This document shows, one piece after another, positions 29,152 through 38,407 of a stretch of 64,000 nt of DNA. The stretch spans positions 1 through 64,000 of the forward strand of contig JAJQDV010000049.1 of the NCBI GenBank assembly GCA_021202015.1, given 5' to 3'. The notes beneath the pieces are model-generated. The model was not told where the DNA came from and made no database searches. It worked only from the letters and a program-made list of their open reading frames with translations. Origin of the DNA: Clostridiales bacterium. Its GTDB lineage: Bacteria > Bacillota > Clostridia > Lachnospirales > Lachnospiraceae. How positions within the stretch are numbered: the first letter of the stretch is position 1; every line of letters starts with the position of its first letter. The position numbers and the translations under genes are program-made.

Positions 29152-32100
29152 TTATTTATACAGGTATGACCACGACGACGAATTCGTCGGCGCGGCGGTT
29201 CCCTTTTTCACAAGCACGATACGGATGGCTTCCGCGCGCTTCGCCATTCCGCTGGTGCCGCACCATCCGGCAGTCCCGTCTGCACTGTCCCCCTCGCTCA
29301 GCCCCTTTGTCCATTTCGACCATCCGTAGGTCTGCACATGCACGGAGTAGTAAATATCATACTGCTCGGACAGTTCTCCGGTCAGCCGGATCTGAATCGC
29401 CTCCACACGCTTCGCCTGCCCGGTCGTCCCGGCCAGCGTCCCGTCGGAAACCCAACCCTGCGTCCCGTAGGTCTGCACATGTACGCGATACTGAATACTG
29501 CCGCTCACCGAAGTCAGTTGATTACTCTTTCGGATGCTGACCGCCTCCAGTCGTTTCGCCTGTCCGGTCGTCCCCAGCAGCGCACCGTCCGACTTCTCCG
29601 AAAGATTTCCGTAAGTCTGCACATGTCCGGCATAGAATACGGAATTTCCCGCCTCATTTGTGAGCAGTCCCCAAGATGTATTTGATACGATGCCGCCCAG
29701 ATTGGAAGCGGGCGCACTGGAATTTCCGCTGCTGTCTTTTTTCACCAGAACGACCTGGATGGCTTCCATCCTCTTGCTCAGGCCGGTCGTTCCCGCCGCC
29801 TCGCCGTTCTTTACCCAGCTCGTCCATCCGTAGGTCTGACAATGGACACGGTAGTAGATGTCCCAGGTATCGGCTGCGCTTCCGGTCAGCTCGATCTTTA
29901 CCGCCTGGATCATCTTGTTTGTAACGCTGTCCACTTCACCGTCATAACACCAGCTCCGCCAACCATAGGTCGCTACATGGGTGGAATACCGGATGCCGCC
30001 GTCCGTCTGTGTGTTCAGCACCAGCTGCAGCCGGTATAAAGCCTGTGCATCTCCGGTACTGCCGCTCATATTCCCGTCCGTTTCATACGACCCCCAGGAG
30101 GAGCCGCAGGTCCGGTATACCACATTCTCATTTTCTTTTAATTCCGAAGTGTCGGCGTAATTGCCGCTGCCGCCGGCGACTGTGTGCGTCCCGCTGCCGA
30201 GCGTTACTGCGAGATAAAGCCCGTCCGATACCTCCGCGCTCATTGTCTCGCCGTCCACAGTCAGCGTCGTATTCGCCGTGTTCGATACGGGAATCATTAC
30301 TCTGGCCTGCGTATTCGCCGGAACACAGATGGTCAGGGAGATCCCGCCGTTTCCGTCCATGGCATAGGAAGCCTCAATACTTCCCTGCAGCGTCGGTACC
30401 GTCACGGCGGCTTCCTCGACGCCGCCCGGCTGAAGCTTCACGTCAAACGTCCGGTATCCGCCCGACGTCGGCGTAATCCCGAACAGCCCTGTCACCAGCC
30501 AGGTACCGGGTGCGCTTCCCCAGGCATGGGAATACGACAGATTCGACTTGACCGAGCTGTCCCAGGCTTCCGACGTCGTCGTCGCACCCACGCTGTAGAG
30601 CATGTTCGCCCAGGTATGGCTGCCCTCATAGGTACTCGGATTGCTCAGGATCTGTCTGGCCAGCGTCCCCTCATTGCTGCGGTACAGTCCCTGCAACAGG
30701 AAATAGGTGGCGTAGACGCTCATCTGGTTTAATCCATCCTCACTGATGCTGTCCGCCAGCGTATCCGCCATGGACTGATCCGAATAAACGCCATATGCCA
30801 GCGCAAATGCCGTGGCCTGCTGCGCGTAATGATCCACTGCCGTGCCGGAGGAGGTCAGTCCGTCCCGGAATCTGCCTTCACTCGCATCATACAGTCTGGA
30901 GATCATGCTGCTCTTCACCGACTGCGCTTTTGCCGACCAGGTGCTCGCGTTACTGCTTTTCCCCAGCACCTGCGCAATATCCGCCATGGACTCGCAGGCG
31001 CCCGCATACACCGCGTTCAGCACCGTATTATAATAAGAGTTTGTCGTATCATATCCGTCTCTCTCATTGGTCGGCCAGTCCACCAGGATCGTCAGGGACG
31101 GCTTTTTCACGAGACCGTTGGAACCTGTGCTGAACAGATTCATCGCGGATTGCAGAGCGGAGTAATGCTCCTCCAGAAACTGCGTATCTCCGGAGTAGAG
31201 GTAATACTGCCAGGACGCCATAACGGCATACAGCCGATATTCCGCCGGCCAGGTCGGATTCGCGATCGCGTAATCCAGGGACTTCTTTGCCAGAGAATAA
31301 TCGCTTTCCATGGAAAACGCAGTCGTCATATTGATCAGCAGGTCGCCGCTGTATACCTGCCGTTCCCTGCTCTGCGTATCCACATACAGGTTCTGGCTCG
31401 TAGCGAGGATCGTATATTTTGCCAGATCATACTCATTATTCAGGATCGTGCTGGAACTGGAAAAATCCGAGGCCTCCTCCGTAAACTCCTGCCGCACCTG
31501 CAGTCCTTTCACATTTGAAGCGGATATCGTGTTCGAGCATCCGCTGATCTGCACATAGCGGAAGGTTTTCATGTTCAGTCCGGAAATCTGCTGACTGCCC
31601 TTTTTCAGCGTCCAGGTCTCCGCGTAAACATTTCCGGTCCTCATGGAATATTTTACACTCCCATTGGAATTCAGCTCTTCCCCATAATAAATCTTTATAC
31701 TCTGCTTCGCGGAACTGTTGATCGTAAGCTTGAGGCTCCCGCTGATCTCCTCGCCGAAATCGATGACATAGCTCCCGTCTGACAGCTTTTTCACGCTCTT
31801 CGGCGTCACCTCGTACCGCGAGATATTATCCTCCTCCTCCGGTTCCAGCGTGTAGGAAGAGATCCCCTTCACCGAGGAGGCCGACTTCCACGAAGATGTG
31901 CTGTATCCCGCGTCCAGCCAGCCGTGGGGATAAACTGTGCTGTTAATATTCTCAGCCGCCTGCGTATAGTATGTGGTATTCGACACCAGAGAGGATGTCT
32001 TTCCGTAAGCGCTGTCTCCCGCCAGCGCCCGCCAGGAATTGTGCGCGGTATCCGTGCTGAGGAGGACCGCGCTCGTCCCATCCTTATAATAGGCCGTCAT

Positions 32101-33123
32101 CTGTCCGAGGAAAGCATGCCCGGTCTCCGAATAACAGATCACCCCGATCACATTGCTGCCGTTTTCCATATACTCCGTCACATCATAAGTATTGTAATAG
32201 AGAACGCCCTCATTCACGCGGCTCGGCCCCATGCCCACACATTCCCCGTTGAGATAGAGATTGTAGACATACTGCCGGGTATCCTCCGGCGATATGGCAG
32301 TCGCGGTGAAAATCACTTTCTCCACATCGCTCATGTCCACGGTGGTTTCGCTTCTCAGAAATACAAAATCATCTGTCCCCGTCCAGATGCCTTTCGAAGC
32401 ATTCCATCCGCTCCCGACAGCTGTGGAGAAAGCCTGCGCCCCGGACAGCCCGCTCGTCCTGCCGTAGTTATCCCGGATCTGGACCTGCCAGTAATACAGC
32501 TGATTTTCCGCTGCATCCATTGCAATCGATACATTTGTGTTCGCATCCGACTCCACCCAGCCGGTATCGTATACATAATCCGACTGCGCGATCTGCGCCT
32601 CCGTCTGCGCGACCACAATGCGGTAAGCGGCCTGCACGGTATCATCCTGATCCGAATCGATACTCCAGCTGAAATACAGAGCATCCGCGGAAACGCCGAA
32701 AGGCTCTGAAAGCAGGTTGATACGCATGTCCCCGACGGCCAGTCCATCGTCATCCGTGTCATTCACGGAAGCCGCCTGTACCGGCGCCTCTTCCTCTTCA
32801 GAAGATGCCTCTTCCCTGGACGCAGGCTCTTCTTCCGCGGCAGCTTCCTCCGAAATCAAATCGCGGTCGGCCTCTTCATCTCCATCGGAAACCGCATCAC
32901 CGCCGGAAAGGCTCTCATCAGCGGAAGTGAATTCGCTGTCGGAAAAATCCTCTTCCCCAAAGCCCTCCTCCTCCGAAGCGGAGTTTTCTCCCGCGACGGA
33001 TTCCGTCACCACACCTTCCTCACCGGACAAATTCAGATCAGTCCCCGCCGCGGACACCGGTTCGGCTACCGCAGAAAAAATCAATGCTCCCGACAGAAGT
33101 AAACCTAACCATCGTTTTCTCAT
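29152..33123 (-). CDS. Secreted alpha-L-rhamnosidase (GH78-like) with C-terminal ChW repeats
   Basis: VDTQSRERQVYSGDLLINMTTAF resembles the GH78 catalytic segment; N-terminal Ig-like/jelly-roll region; five ChW-like units at the C-terminus. Confidence 0.85.
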   Translation of the reverse strand: MRKRWLGLLLSGALIFSAVAEPVSAAGTDLNLSGEEGVVTESVAGENSASEEEGFGEEDFSDSEFTSADESLSGGDAVSDGDEEADRDLISEEAAAEEEPASREEASSEEEEAPVQAASVNDTDDDGLAVGDMRINLLSEPFGVSADALYFSWSIDSDQDDTVQAAYRIVVAQTEAQIAQSDYVYDTGWVESDANTNVSIAMDAAENQLYYWQVQIRDNYGRTSGLSGAQAFSTAVGSGWNASKGIWTGTDDFVFLRSETTVDMSDVEKVIFTATAISPEDTRQYVYNLYLNGECVGMGPSRVNEGVLYYNTYDVTEYMENGSNVIGVICYSETGHAFLGQMTAYYKDGTSAVLLSTDTAHNSWRALAGDSAYGKTSSLVSNTTYYTQAAENINSTVYPHGWLDAGYSTSSWKSASSVKGISSYTLEPEEEDNISRYEVTPKSVKKLSDGSYVIDFGEEISGSLKLTINSSAKQSIKIYYGEELNSNGSVKYSMRTGNVYAETWTLKKGSQQISGLNMKTFRYVQISGCSNTISASNVKGLQVRQEFTEEASDFSSSSTILNNEYDLAKYTILATSQNLYVDTQSRERQVYSGDLLINMTTAFSMESDYSLAKKSLDYAIANPTWPAEYRLYAVMASWQYYLYSGDTQFLEEHYSALQSAMNLFSTGSNGLVKKPSLTILVDWPTNERDGYDTTNSYYNTVLNAVYAGACESMADIAQVLGKSSNASTWSAKAQSVKSSMISRLYDASEGRFRDGLTSSGTAVDHYAQQATAFALAYGVYSDQSMADTLADSISEDGLNQMSVYATYFLLQGLYRSNEGTLARQILSNPSTYEGSHTWANMLYSVGATTTSEAWDSSVKSNLSYSHAWGSAPGTWLVTGLFGITPTSGGYRTFDVKLQPGGVEEAAVTVPTLQGSIEASYAMDGNGGISLTICVPANTQARVMIPVSNTANTTLTVDGETMSAEVSDGLYLAVTLGSGTHTVAGGSGNYADTSELKENENVVYRTCGSSWGSYETDGNMSGSTGDAQALYRLQLVLNTQTDGGIRYSTHVATYGWRSWCYDGEVDSVTNKMIQAVKIELTGSAADTWDIYYRVHCQTYGWTSWVKNGEAAGTTGLSKRMEAIQVVLVKKDSSGNSSAPASNLGGIVSNTSWGLLTNEAGNSVFYAGHVQTYGNLSEKSDGALLGTTGQAKRLEAVSIRKSNQLTSVSGSIQYRVHVQTYGTQGWVSDGTLAGTTGQAKRVEAIQIRLTGELSEQYDIYYSVHVQTYGWSKWTKGLSEGDSADGTAGWCGTSGMAKRAEAIRIVLVKKGTAAPTNSSSWSYLYK

Positions 33124-33205
33124 TTTTTGTCTCCTTTCCGCCTGCCTTTTCCGACAGGAGCTTCCGCCTTTGCAACTTCAATATTCCATGCACACTTACT
33201 TCCGG

Positions 33206-35548
33206 TTACGGTTCATCTGCAGCCGCGGCAATCATATCCGCCAGAGCCTGTGCATTCCCCATCTCCGCAAACAGATGCCGTTCGTCCTCCGCAAACAGCT
33301 CCCGGTTCGCGGAGTTATCCCCCAAAATCATCTTCTTTTCCATCGCTTCATAAATATAGGCTTTTCCCGGAATTGTCCGCTTCGCCTTGTCGATCGTGGG
33401 ATGAAAATGTCCCGCAAGGCACAGATCCGCCTGCGCGATCTGCGCCGCCAGCTCCGGCTGAGACAGCCACTCATAAAACGTGGTATAAGGAAAATCTTCT
33501 TTCTTCACCCTTTTCACATCAACAGGGCCGATCATCGTAAACCGGATATCATTCCTGTCCCTCAGGATACGCTGTGCCTCCAGAATCACTTCCACGCCCT
33601 GCAGAGGCAAAATGCTGCCAAAATACAGAACCCGAAACCCTCTGTCATGATCCGGATCCCTGTCAGAGCTGTACCTGTCCTTGTCATAAATGCCGGTATC
33701 AGCCTCCAGGTACAGCACTTCCATCTTCTCAAAGGTCGCCTGAAACTCCTCCGAGAAGTATCTGCCGTCCGCAGCCGTGTCCACGATCACATGTTGTGAA
33801 TTTTCCAGTACCTTTCTGTCAATCCGATGCAGGATACGCGCCGGCAGAGATTTTGTTCCGAAATAACTTCTGTCATTGACACAGGTATCATACATGGAAA
33901 TAAAGAAATCGATGATGACCGTTTTCTGTCTGTTCCATTTCCTGAGGAACGGGAATACCAGCTGCGGAGAGAATCCGACAAAGATCACATCGGCCCTCTT
34001 CCAGGCTCCTCCCAGACAGGCGCGCCAGACTTTCAGAATCCGTTTGGGATAAGAAGAATCCGAAAAAACGATCTCCTCGAACTCCGCGGCATTTTCACGC
34101 AGAATTCGGATCTCCTGAAGATTTCGGATATAGTCCCTGTTCTTTGTCGACAGGAAAAGCACCTTCTTCCCTGCAGCCAGATCTGTCATGCTCTCACTCT
34201 TTACATTCACAGCATCCTCCGCATGTTTCCCTTCCCGTTCCGAAACTGCCCGATTCCTTCTCTCCTTCCGGATCAGGCGAAGGACGCAGAGAAACATTAT
34301 GATGTCCGCCGCCAGAAGTATCCCGATATAATAACAGCACAAACCTCTCAATTCATAATTGCGCAAAACCGACTTTCCGGTAATCACAAGAAGCAGGGAT
34401 ACTGCCGTAAATATGACATAGAAAATCGCCTGCTTCCGCAGCAGGATGATAATCAGATACAGCAGATTCAGAATGGCAATCAGTCCTCCTGCGATGAGCA
34501 TCAGATCCACTTCCACATGATAATCGTCCAGTGAAACACCGTAAATCCATCCCAGCAGGCGTGTGCCGATTAGCTCAGCAAAGAACACCCCGACGGCCAC
34601 AATTCCCGCCACGGCAGCGATCAGCCGGACGATACGCTTCTGAAGCCTGTCATGCTCACCCTGCTCCCGCCAGATCGCCATCCGGTTCAGCACCGGATTG
34701 AACATAAAGTTACTCAGCAGCGTCACGATATAGATGACCATAAATAAAATATTGAAATACGTCTGCTCCCGATCTGAAACCACCGAATCAATAATATATT
34801 TCGGCGCGTTGCTGATATACATCAGAAGAAACGTGGCAAATGCCACCGGTATGCATTCAACAAGCAGGGGCTTCATTTTCCCGCCGCTCTCCGAAGCCGG
34901 AGAAACCCGGTACTCCCTGCGCGGAATCCGGTTCAGAAGAAGGCTGAGGACCAATGTCGTAACAATGGAAATGACCAGTGACCCGATCAGATCCCGCAGA
35001 TAAAAATAGCAGACCATAAACTCCGCGATAAACACGATATTGCGGGTCGCCCATATTTTTGCGGAAATATCCAGACGGCCGAGCTGCTGCAGTCTTCCAT
35101 GCCACACATCCTCTGTGGATTCGATCATCTTATAGAGGCACAAAAGGGCAACCGTCGCCGTCTTAATCGGCACGTACTGCCGATATACCACATTAAAGCC
35201 GCAGTAGATCAGTGTAAACACCGCCATGGCAGCAATTGTCAGAACTCTCATATTCCTGTAATCGCGGAAATGATAATGCTCCGTGACATCCGTGACCTGG
35301 AAATTCCGCACGCCGAATTTTCCGACCGTCATCGCCAGATTGGCCGCGGCAAACCCGATCGCGATGTAACTCGCCGCCTCGATCTCGCCGAAACGAGTCA
35401 GCACCAGCATAAACAGCATGCTCTGAAAGGAGCTCGTCATGGCAGCCACCATATTCCAGAACCAGGCACTGCGATGCGGATTTTTGCTGTTCAGATATAA
35501 TCTGTAAATAAAATTTTCACCTTTGGAATTCGTCTGCGTCTCTATCAT
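33206..35548 (-). CDS. Fusion: N-terminal Wzx-like polysaccharide flippase + C-terminal GT-B-type glycosyltransferase
   Basis: Residues ~1-430 multi-TM (GKFGVRNFQVTDVTEHYHFRDYRNMRV, similar to the flippase at 41309-42589), then KKVLFLSTKNRDYIRNLQEIRILREN...RVLYFGSILPLQGVEVILEAQRIL. Start at ATG 35548 behind AAAGGA. Confidence 0.82.
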   Translation of the reverse strand: MIETQTNSKGENFIYRLYLNSKNPHRSAWFWNMVAAMTSSFQSMLFMLVLTRFGEIEAASYIAIGFAAANLAMTVGKFGVRNFQVTDVTEHYHFRDYRNMRVLTIAAMAVFTLIYCGFNVVYRQYVPIKTATVALLCLYKMIESTEDVWHGRLQQLGRLDISAKIWATRNIVFIAEFMVCYFYLRDLIGSLVISIVTTLVLSLLLNRIPRREYRVSPASESGGKMKPLLVECIPVAFATFLLMYISNAPKYIIDSVVSDREQTYFNILFMVIYIVTLLSNFMFNPVLNRMAIWREQGEHDRLQKRIVRLIAAVAGIVAVGVFFAELIGTRLLGWIYGVSLDDYHVEVDLMLIAGGLIAILNLLYLIIILLRKQAIFYVIFTAVSLLLVITGKSVLRNYELRGLCCYYIGILLAADIIMFLCVLRLIRKERRNRAVSEREGKHAEDAVNVKSESMTDLAAGKKVLFLSTKNRDYIRNLQEIRILRENAAEFEEIVFSDSSYPKRILKVWRACLGGAWKRADVIFVGFSPQLVFPFLRKWNRQKTVIIDFFISMYDTCVNDRSYFGTKSLPARILHRIDRKVLENSQHVIVDTAADGRYFSEEFQATFEKMEVLYLEADTGIYDKDRYSSDRDPDHDRGFRVLYFGSILPLQGVEVILEAQRILRDRNDIRFTMIGPVDVKRVKKEDFPYTTFYEWLSQPELAAQIAQADLCLAGHFHPTIDKAKRTIPGKAYIYEAMEKKMILGDNSANRELFAEDERHLFAEMGNAQALADMIAAAADEP

Positions 35549-37253
35549 GATATCCTTTATTTTGAATTTTAACAAATACTCCTCTATACAACAATGTCAG
35601 CCCACAATAAATAGAAACAATTTTAAATATTTCCATCAGGATATAGGCTCCACTGCAATAATATGGCACTGACAGGCTCCCCCAATTAGAAAAAACAGTA
35701 AAAATAAACATCTGGACAAACGCACTCAAGAGTACTGCCAAAAGGATAATCCACCTGTTAAATAATCGTTTATTTTTCAATTTTATATTAGGAACCTGCA
35801 ATATCGTCATAGCCACAAACGAAAGCACAGACAAGATACACAACGGCCATCTTAATATCTCATATACTTTTATAATATGATTTTCTAATTCTACGATTCG
35901 GTCAGACATCTGCACATACAAATCGTCCTCTTCATCCGGATACAAAAGCATTGAATTGACCACAAATTCCCATTCTCTTATTTCTTCATCTGAGCCACTG
36001 CTATAAGCAGTCTGCGACTCTACTCCCTCGTATGAAAAAATCTGACGCGCTGTATCTGTAATTGTTACCTTCACGAAATATGGTATTTCTTCTATTTCCA
36101 ACATTTTTGTACTGCTGGACAGGAAAATCCCCGATTTTATCATCAATTCACCATTATTGATCTGTTCCTGCAATTCATCTCGCACATTCTGAAGATATTC
36201 TATTGTTTCTTTTCCGTCCAAATAAAATCCAGCATTCGCTAAACCTGTTCGAAAACTCCACTGAATAATATCGCCATAAACATACTTACCGGTAGAGGCC
36301 CAACTCCGATAAGCAGCCAGATATATATCTTTATATTCTGACAAGGATTCACTGTGGTCAATAATATATTCATATTTATCAATTGACATAAAACAAATGT
36401 CCTCATTTAATTCCGGATCCGTATCATCATAGTCAATTTTGATGAATAATTCAGCCACATCATTAAATGCTGTTTTCGTCCTGTCATTTGTCGCAAATAT
36501 CCCATATTGGCTATAATTGATGCAGCGTAATGTAAGATTTCCTGCACATAAGATAAAAAATGGCATAAAAATAATTACCATTTTTTTCACAAGACCTGTC
36601 AGTTTTTTTTGTCTTCCGCCGTGTAAAATCAAAAAGATTCCGGAAAATATACTGCCAATGACAGCAAACGGAAAAATCCATATGGTATCTTCCCGAAGAT
36701 TGCAAAAGAAAAACAGGCTTACTCCTGCAAGGACAGAATATTTTATCATGTTTTTTTGCCTGCCAAGATTAAAATAGATCCCCAAAATCCCTGCAAATAT
36801 CAACAATACGAACGGTACGGTCAGTGCATTTCTATACAATCTCTGTACTACCGAATAATGAAAAGTTATGGGAGAGTAAATTAAAAATAAAAAAACAACA
36901 TATCGGACCCATTTTTTTGTTATAATATTCTTTAATACTTTTACCAAAATACCTGCTGACACAATATACAGCACCGATAAAAAAACGGAATACGGTATTC
37001 TGGTCAGACCGCAAAATGCACAAAACAATGAATACGTACAACCTTTCATCAACGTAAATTGGCTATATTCTCCCAGCCAATTACCTCTCATAAGGTTTAT
37101 CGTCATATTCATCAGACCCCCATCGTCATGAACCAACTCGGTTCTTGCATATACCGGGGTATTATAAGACAGCCATATTCGAAAAACAACCAATACTATT
37201 AATAATAACCATATTATCAGAGAACATTTGTTTACTTTTTTTAAATAGTTCAT
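35517..37253 (-). CDS. Multi-TM membrane protein of unknown function (glycosyltransferase-like)
   Basis: About 11 hydrophobic segments with a large extracytoplasmic loop; AT-rich. Confidence 0.7.
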   Translation of the reverse strand: MNYLKKVNKCSLIIWLLLIVLVVFRIWLSYNTPVYARTELVHDDGGLMNMTINLMRGNWLGEYSQFTLMKGCTYSLFCAFCGLTRIPYSVFLSVLYIVSAGILVKVLKNIITKKWVRYVVFLFLIYSPITFHYSVVQRLYRNALTVPFVLLIFAGILGIYFNLGRQKNMIKYSVLAGVSLFFFCNLREDTIWIFPFAVIGSIFSGIFLILHGGRQKKLTGLVKKMVIIFMPFFILCAGNLTLRCINYSQYGIFATNDRTKTAFNDVAELFIKIDYDDTDPELNEDICFMSIDKYEYIIDHSESLSEYKDIYLAAYRSWASTGKYVYGDIIQWSFRTGLANAGFYLDGKETIEYLQNVRDELQEQINNGELMIKSGIFLSSSTKMLEIEEIPYFVKVTITDTARQIFSYEGVESQTAYSSGSDEEIREWEFVVNSMLLYPDEEDDLYVQMSDRIVELENHIIKVYEILRWPLCILSVLSFVAMTILQVPNIKLKNKRLFNRWIILLAVLLSAFVQMFIFTVFSNWGSLSVPYYCSGAYILMEIFKIVSIYCGLTLLYRGVFVKIQNKGYHDRDADEFQR

Positions 37254-37386
37254 AAGCTTTTAGTCACCCATCTTCATTTTTTAACTCTCCTCATCAGTAA
37301 TTAAATTTATAAATAAGAAGAACATTCGATTCCCGGCGCTTCGCTCATAATCGTTTCAATTTACCATGTATCAATCAGTGAGAAAT

Positions 37387-38352
37387 CTATTCCTCTTTCG
37401 CGCCGTCTTTCTCCTTATCATACTCCAGCTTTCTCACATGATACTGCACATCCTCCAACATTTTCCGGTTCGCGGCGATCACATCTCCGAGCAGACCGAT
37501 GACAAAAGTCTGAAACCCGATCATCAGCAGAATGGCGGCAAGAATCAAAGACTGGATATGCCCATCCCCTGCACCCTGCGCAAAAAACACCAGATACCGG
37601 ATACCGATGACCACGCCAATCGCGAAGATAACGCTTCCGATTGCCGTGAAAAACGCCAGCGGCCTGTACATGGCATAGGCCCGGATGATCGTCAGCATAG
37701 ATTTCTTGATATAACTGGACATACTGCTGAACAGCCGGGACGGGCGCAGCTCCTCATTCGTGCGAACCGGAACAGACTCCATCGCGATCTTTGTCCTGCC
37801 GGCCTGCACGATCGTCTCCAGTGTATACGTATATTCATTAATCACATTCATATGAAGAGCCGCTTCCCGGCTCAGCGCCCGGAATCCGCTGGGTGCGTCC
37901 GGGATATCGGACTTTGAAGCTTTCCGTACCACCCAGCTTCCCAGATGCTGCAGTCTTTTCTTCATCGGGGAAAAATGTTCGGTCTGGTCGATGGGCCGCT
38001 CCCCGATCACAATATCCGATCTGCCATCCAGAATCGGGCGGATCAGCTTCTCGATATCATCCGCGTTGTACTGGTTGTCCGCGTCTGTATTCACGATAAT
38101 ATCGGCGCCGTTACGAAGACAGGCATCCAGACCGGCCATGAATCCCTTCGCCAGACCTTTGTTCCGTCGGAAATTAACGATGTAATTCACGCCCCAGTTT
38201 CGAGCCACCTCCACGGTATTGTCGCGGCTGCCGTCGTTGATGATCAGATATTCGATCTCATCGACTCCATCAATATGCTTCGGCAGAGCATTCAATGCGA
38301 TCTCCAGTGTCTCCGCCTCATTAAAGCATGGTATCTGAATAATCAGTTTCAT
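37387..38352 (-). CDS. Glycosyltransferase family 2 (DPM/GtrB-like)
   Basis: MKLIIQIPCFNEAETLEIALNALPKHIDGVDEIEYLIINDGSRDNT; C-terminal TM pair. Confidence 0.93.
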   Translation of the reverse strand: MKLIIQIPCFNEAETLEIALNALPKHIDGVDEIEYLIINDGSRDNTVEVARNWGVNYIVNFRRNKGLAKGFMAGLDACLRNGADIIVNTDADNQYNADDIEKLIRPILDGRSDIVIGERPIDQTEHFSPMKKRLQHLGSWVVRKASKSDIPDAPSGFRALSREAALHMNVINEYTYTLETIVQAGRTKIAMESVPVRTNEELRPSRLFSSMSSYIKKSMLTIIRAYAMYRPLAFFTAIGSVIFAIGVVIGIRYLVFFAQGAGDGHIQSLILAAILLMIGFQTFVIGLLGDVIAANRKMLEDVQYHVRKLEYDKEKDGAKEE

Positions 38353-38407
38353 GTTTCTTTTCTCCTAAATCAGTACTTTTATTTCTTATCCCAAAGACGA
38401 AAGCGGT

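Noticed and set aside
23074-33123. ChW repeats considered as a possible CRISPR or noncoding tandem array
   Set aside because: Repeats are protein-level, diverged at DNA level and lie within intact secreted-enzyme ORFs; no spacer structure.
32717-33799. 360-aa plus-strand ORF rich in Ser
   Set aside because: Antisense to the acidic linker of the rhamnosidase and to the flippase-GT fusion.
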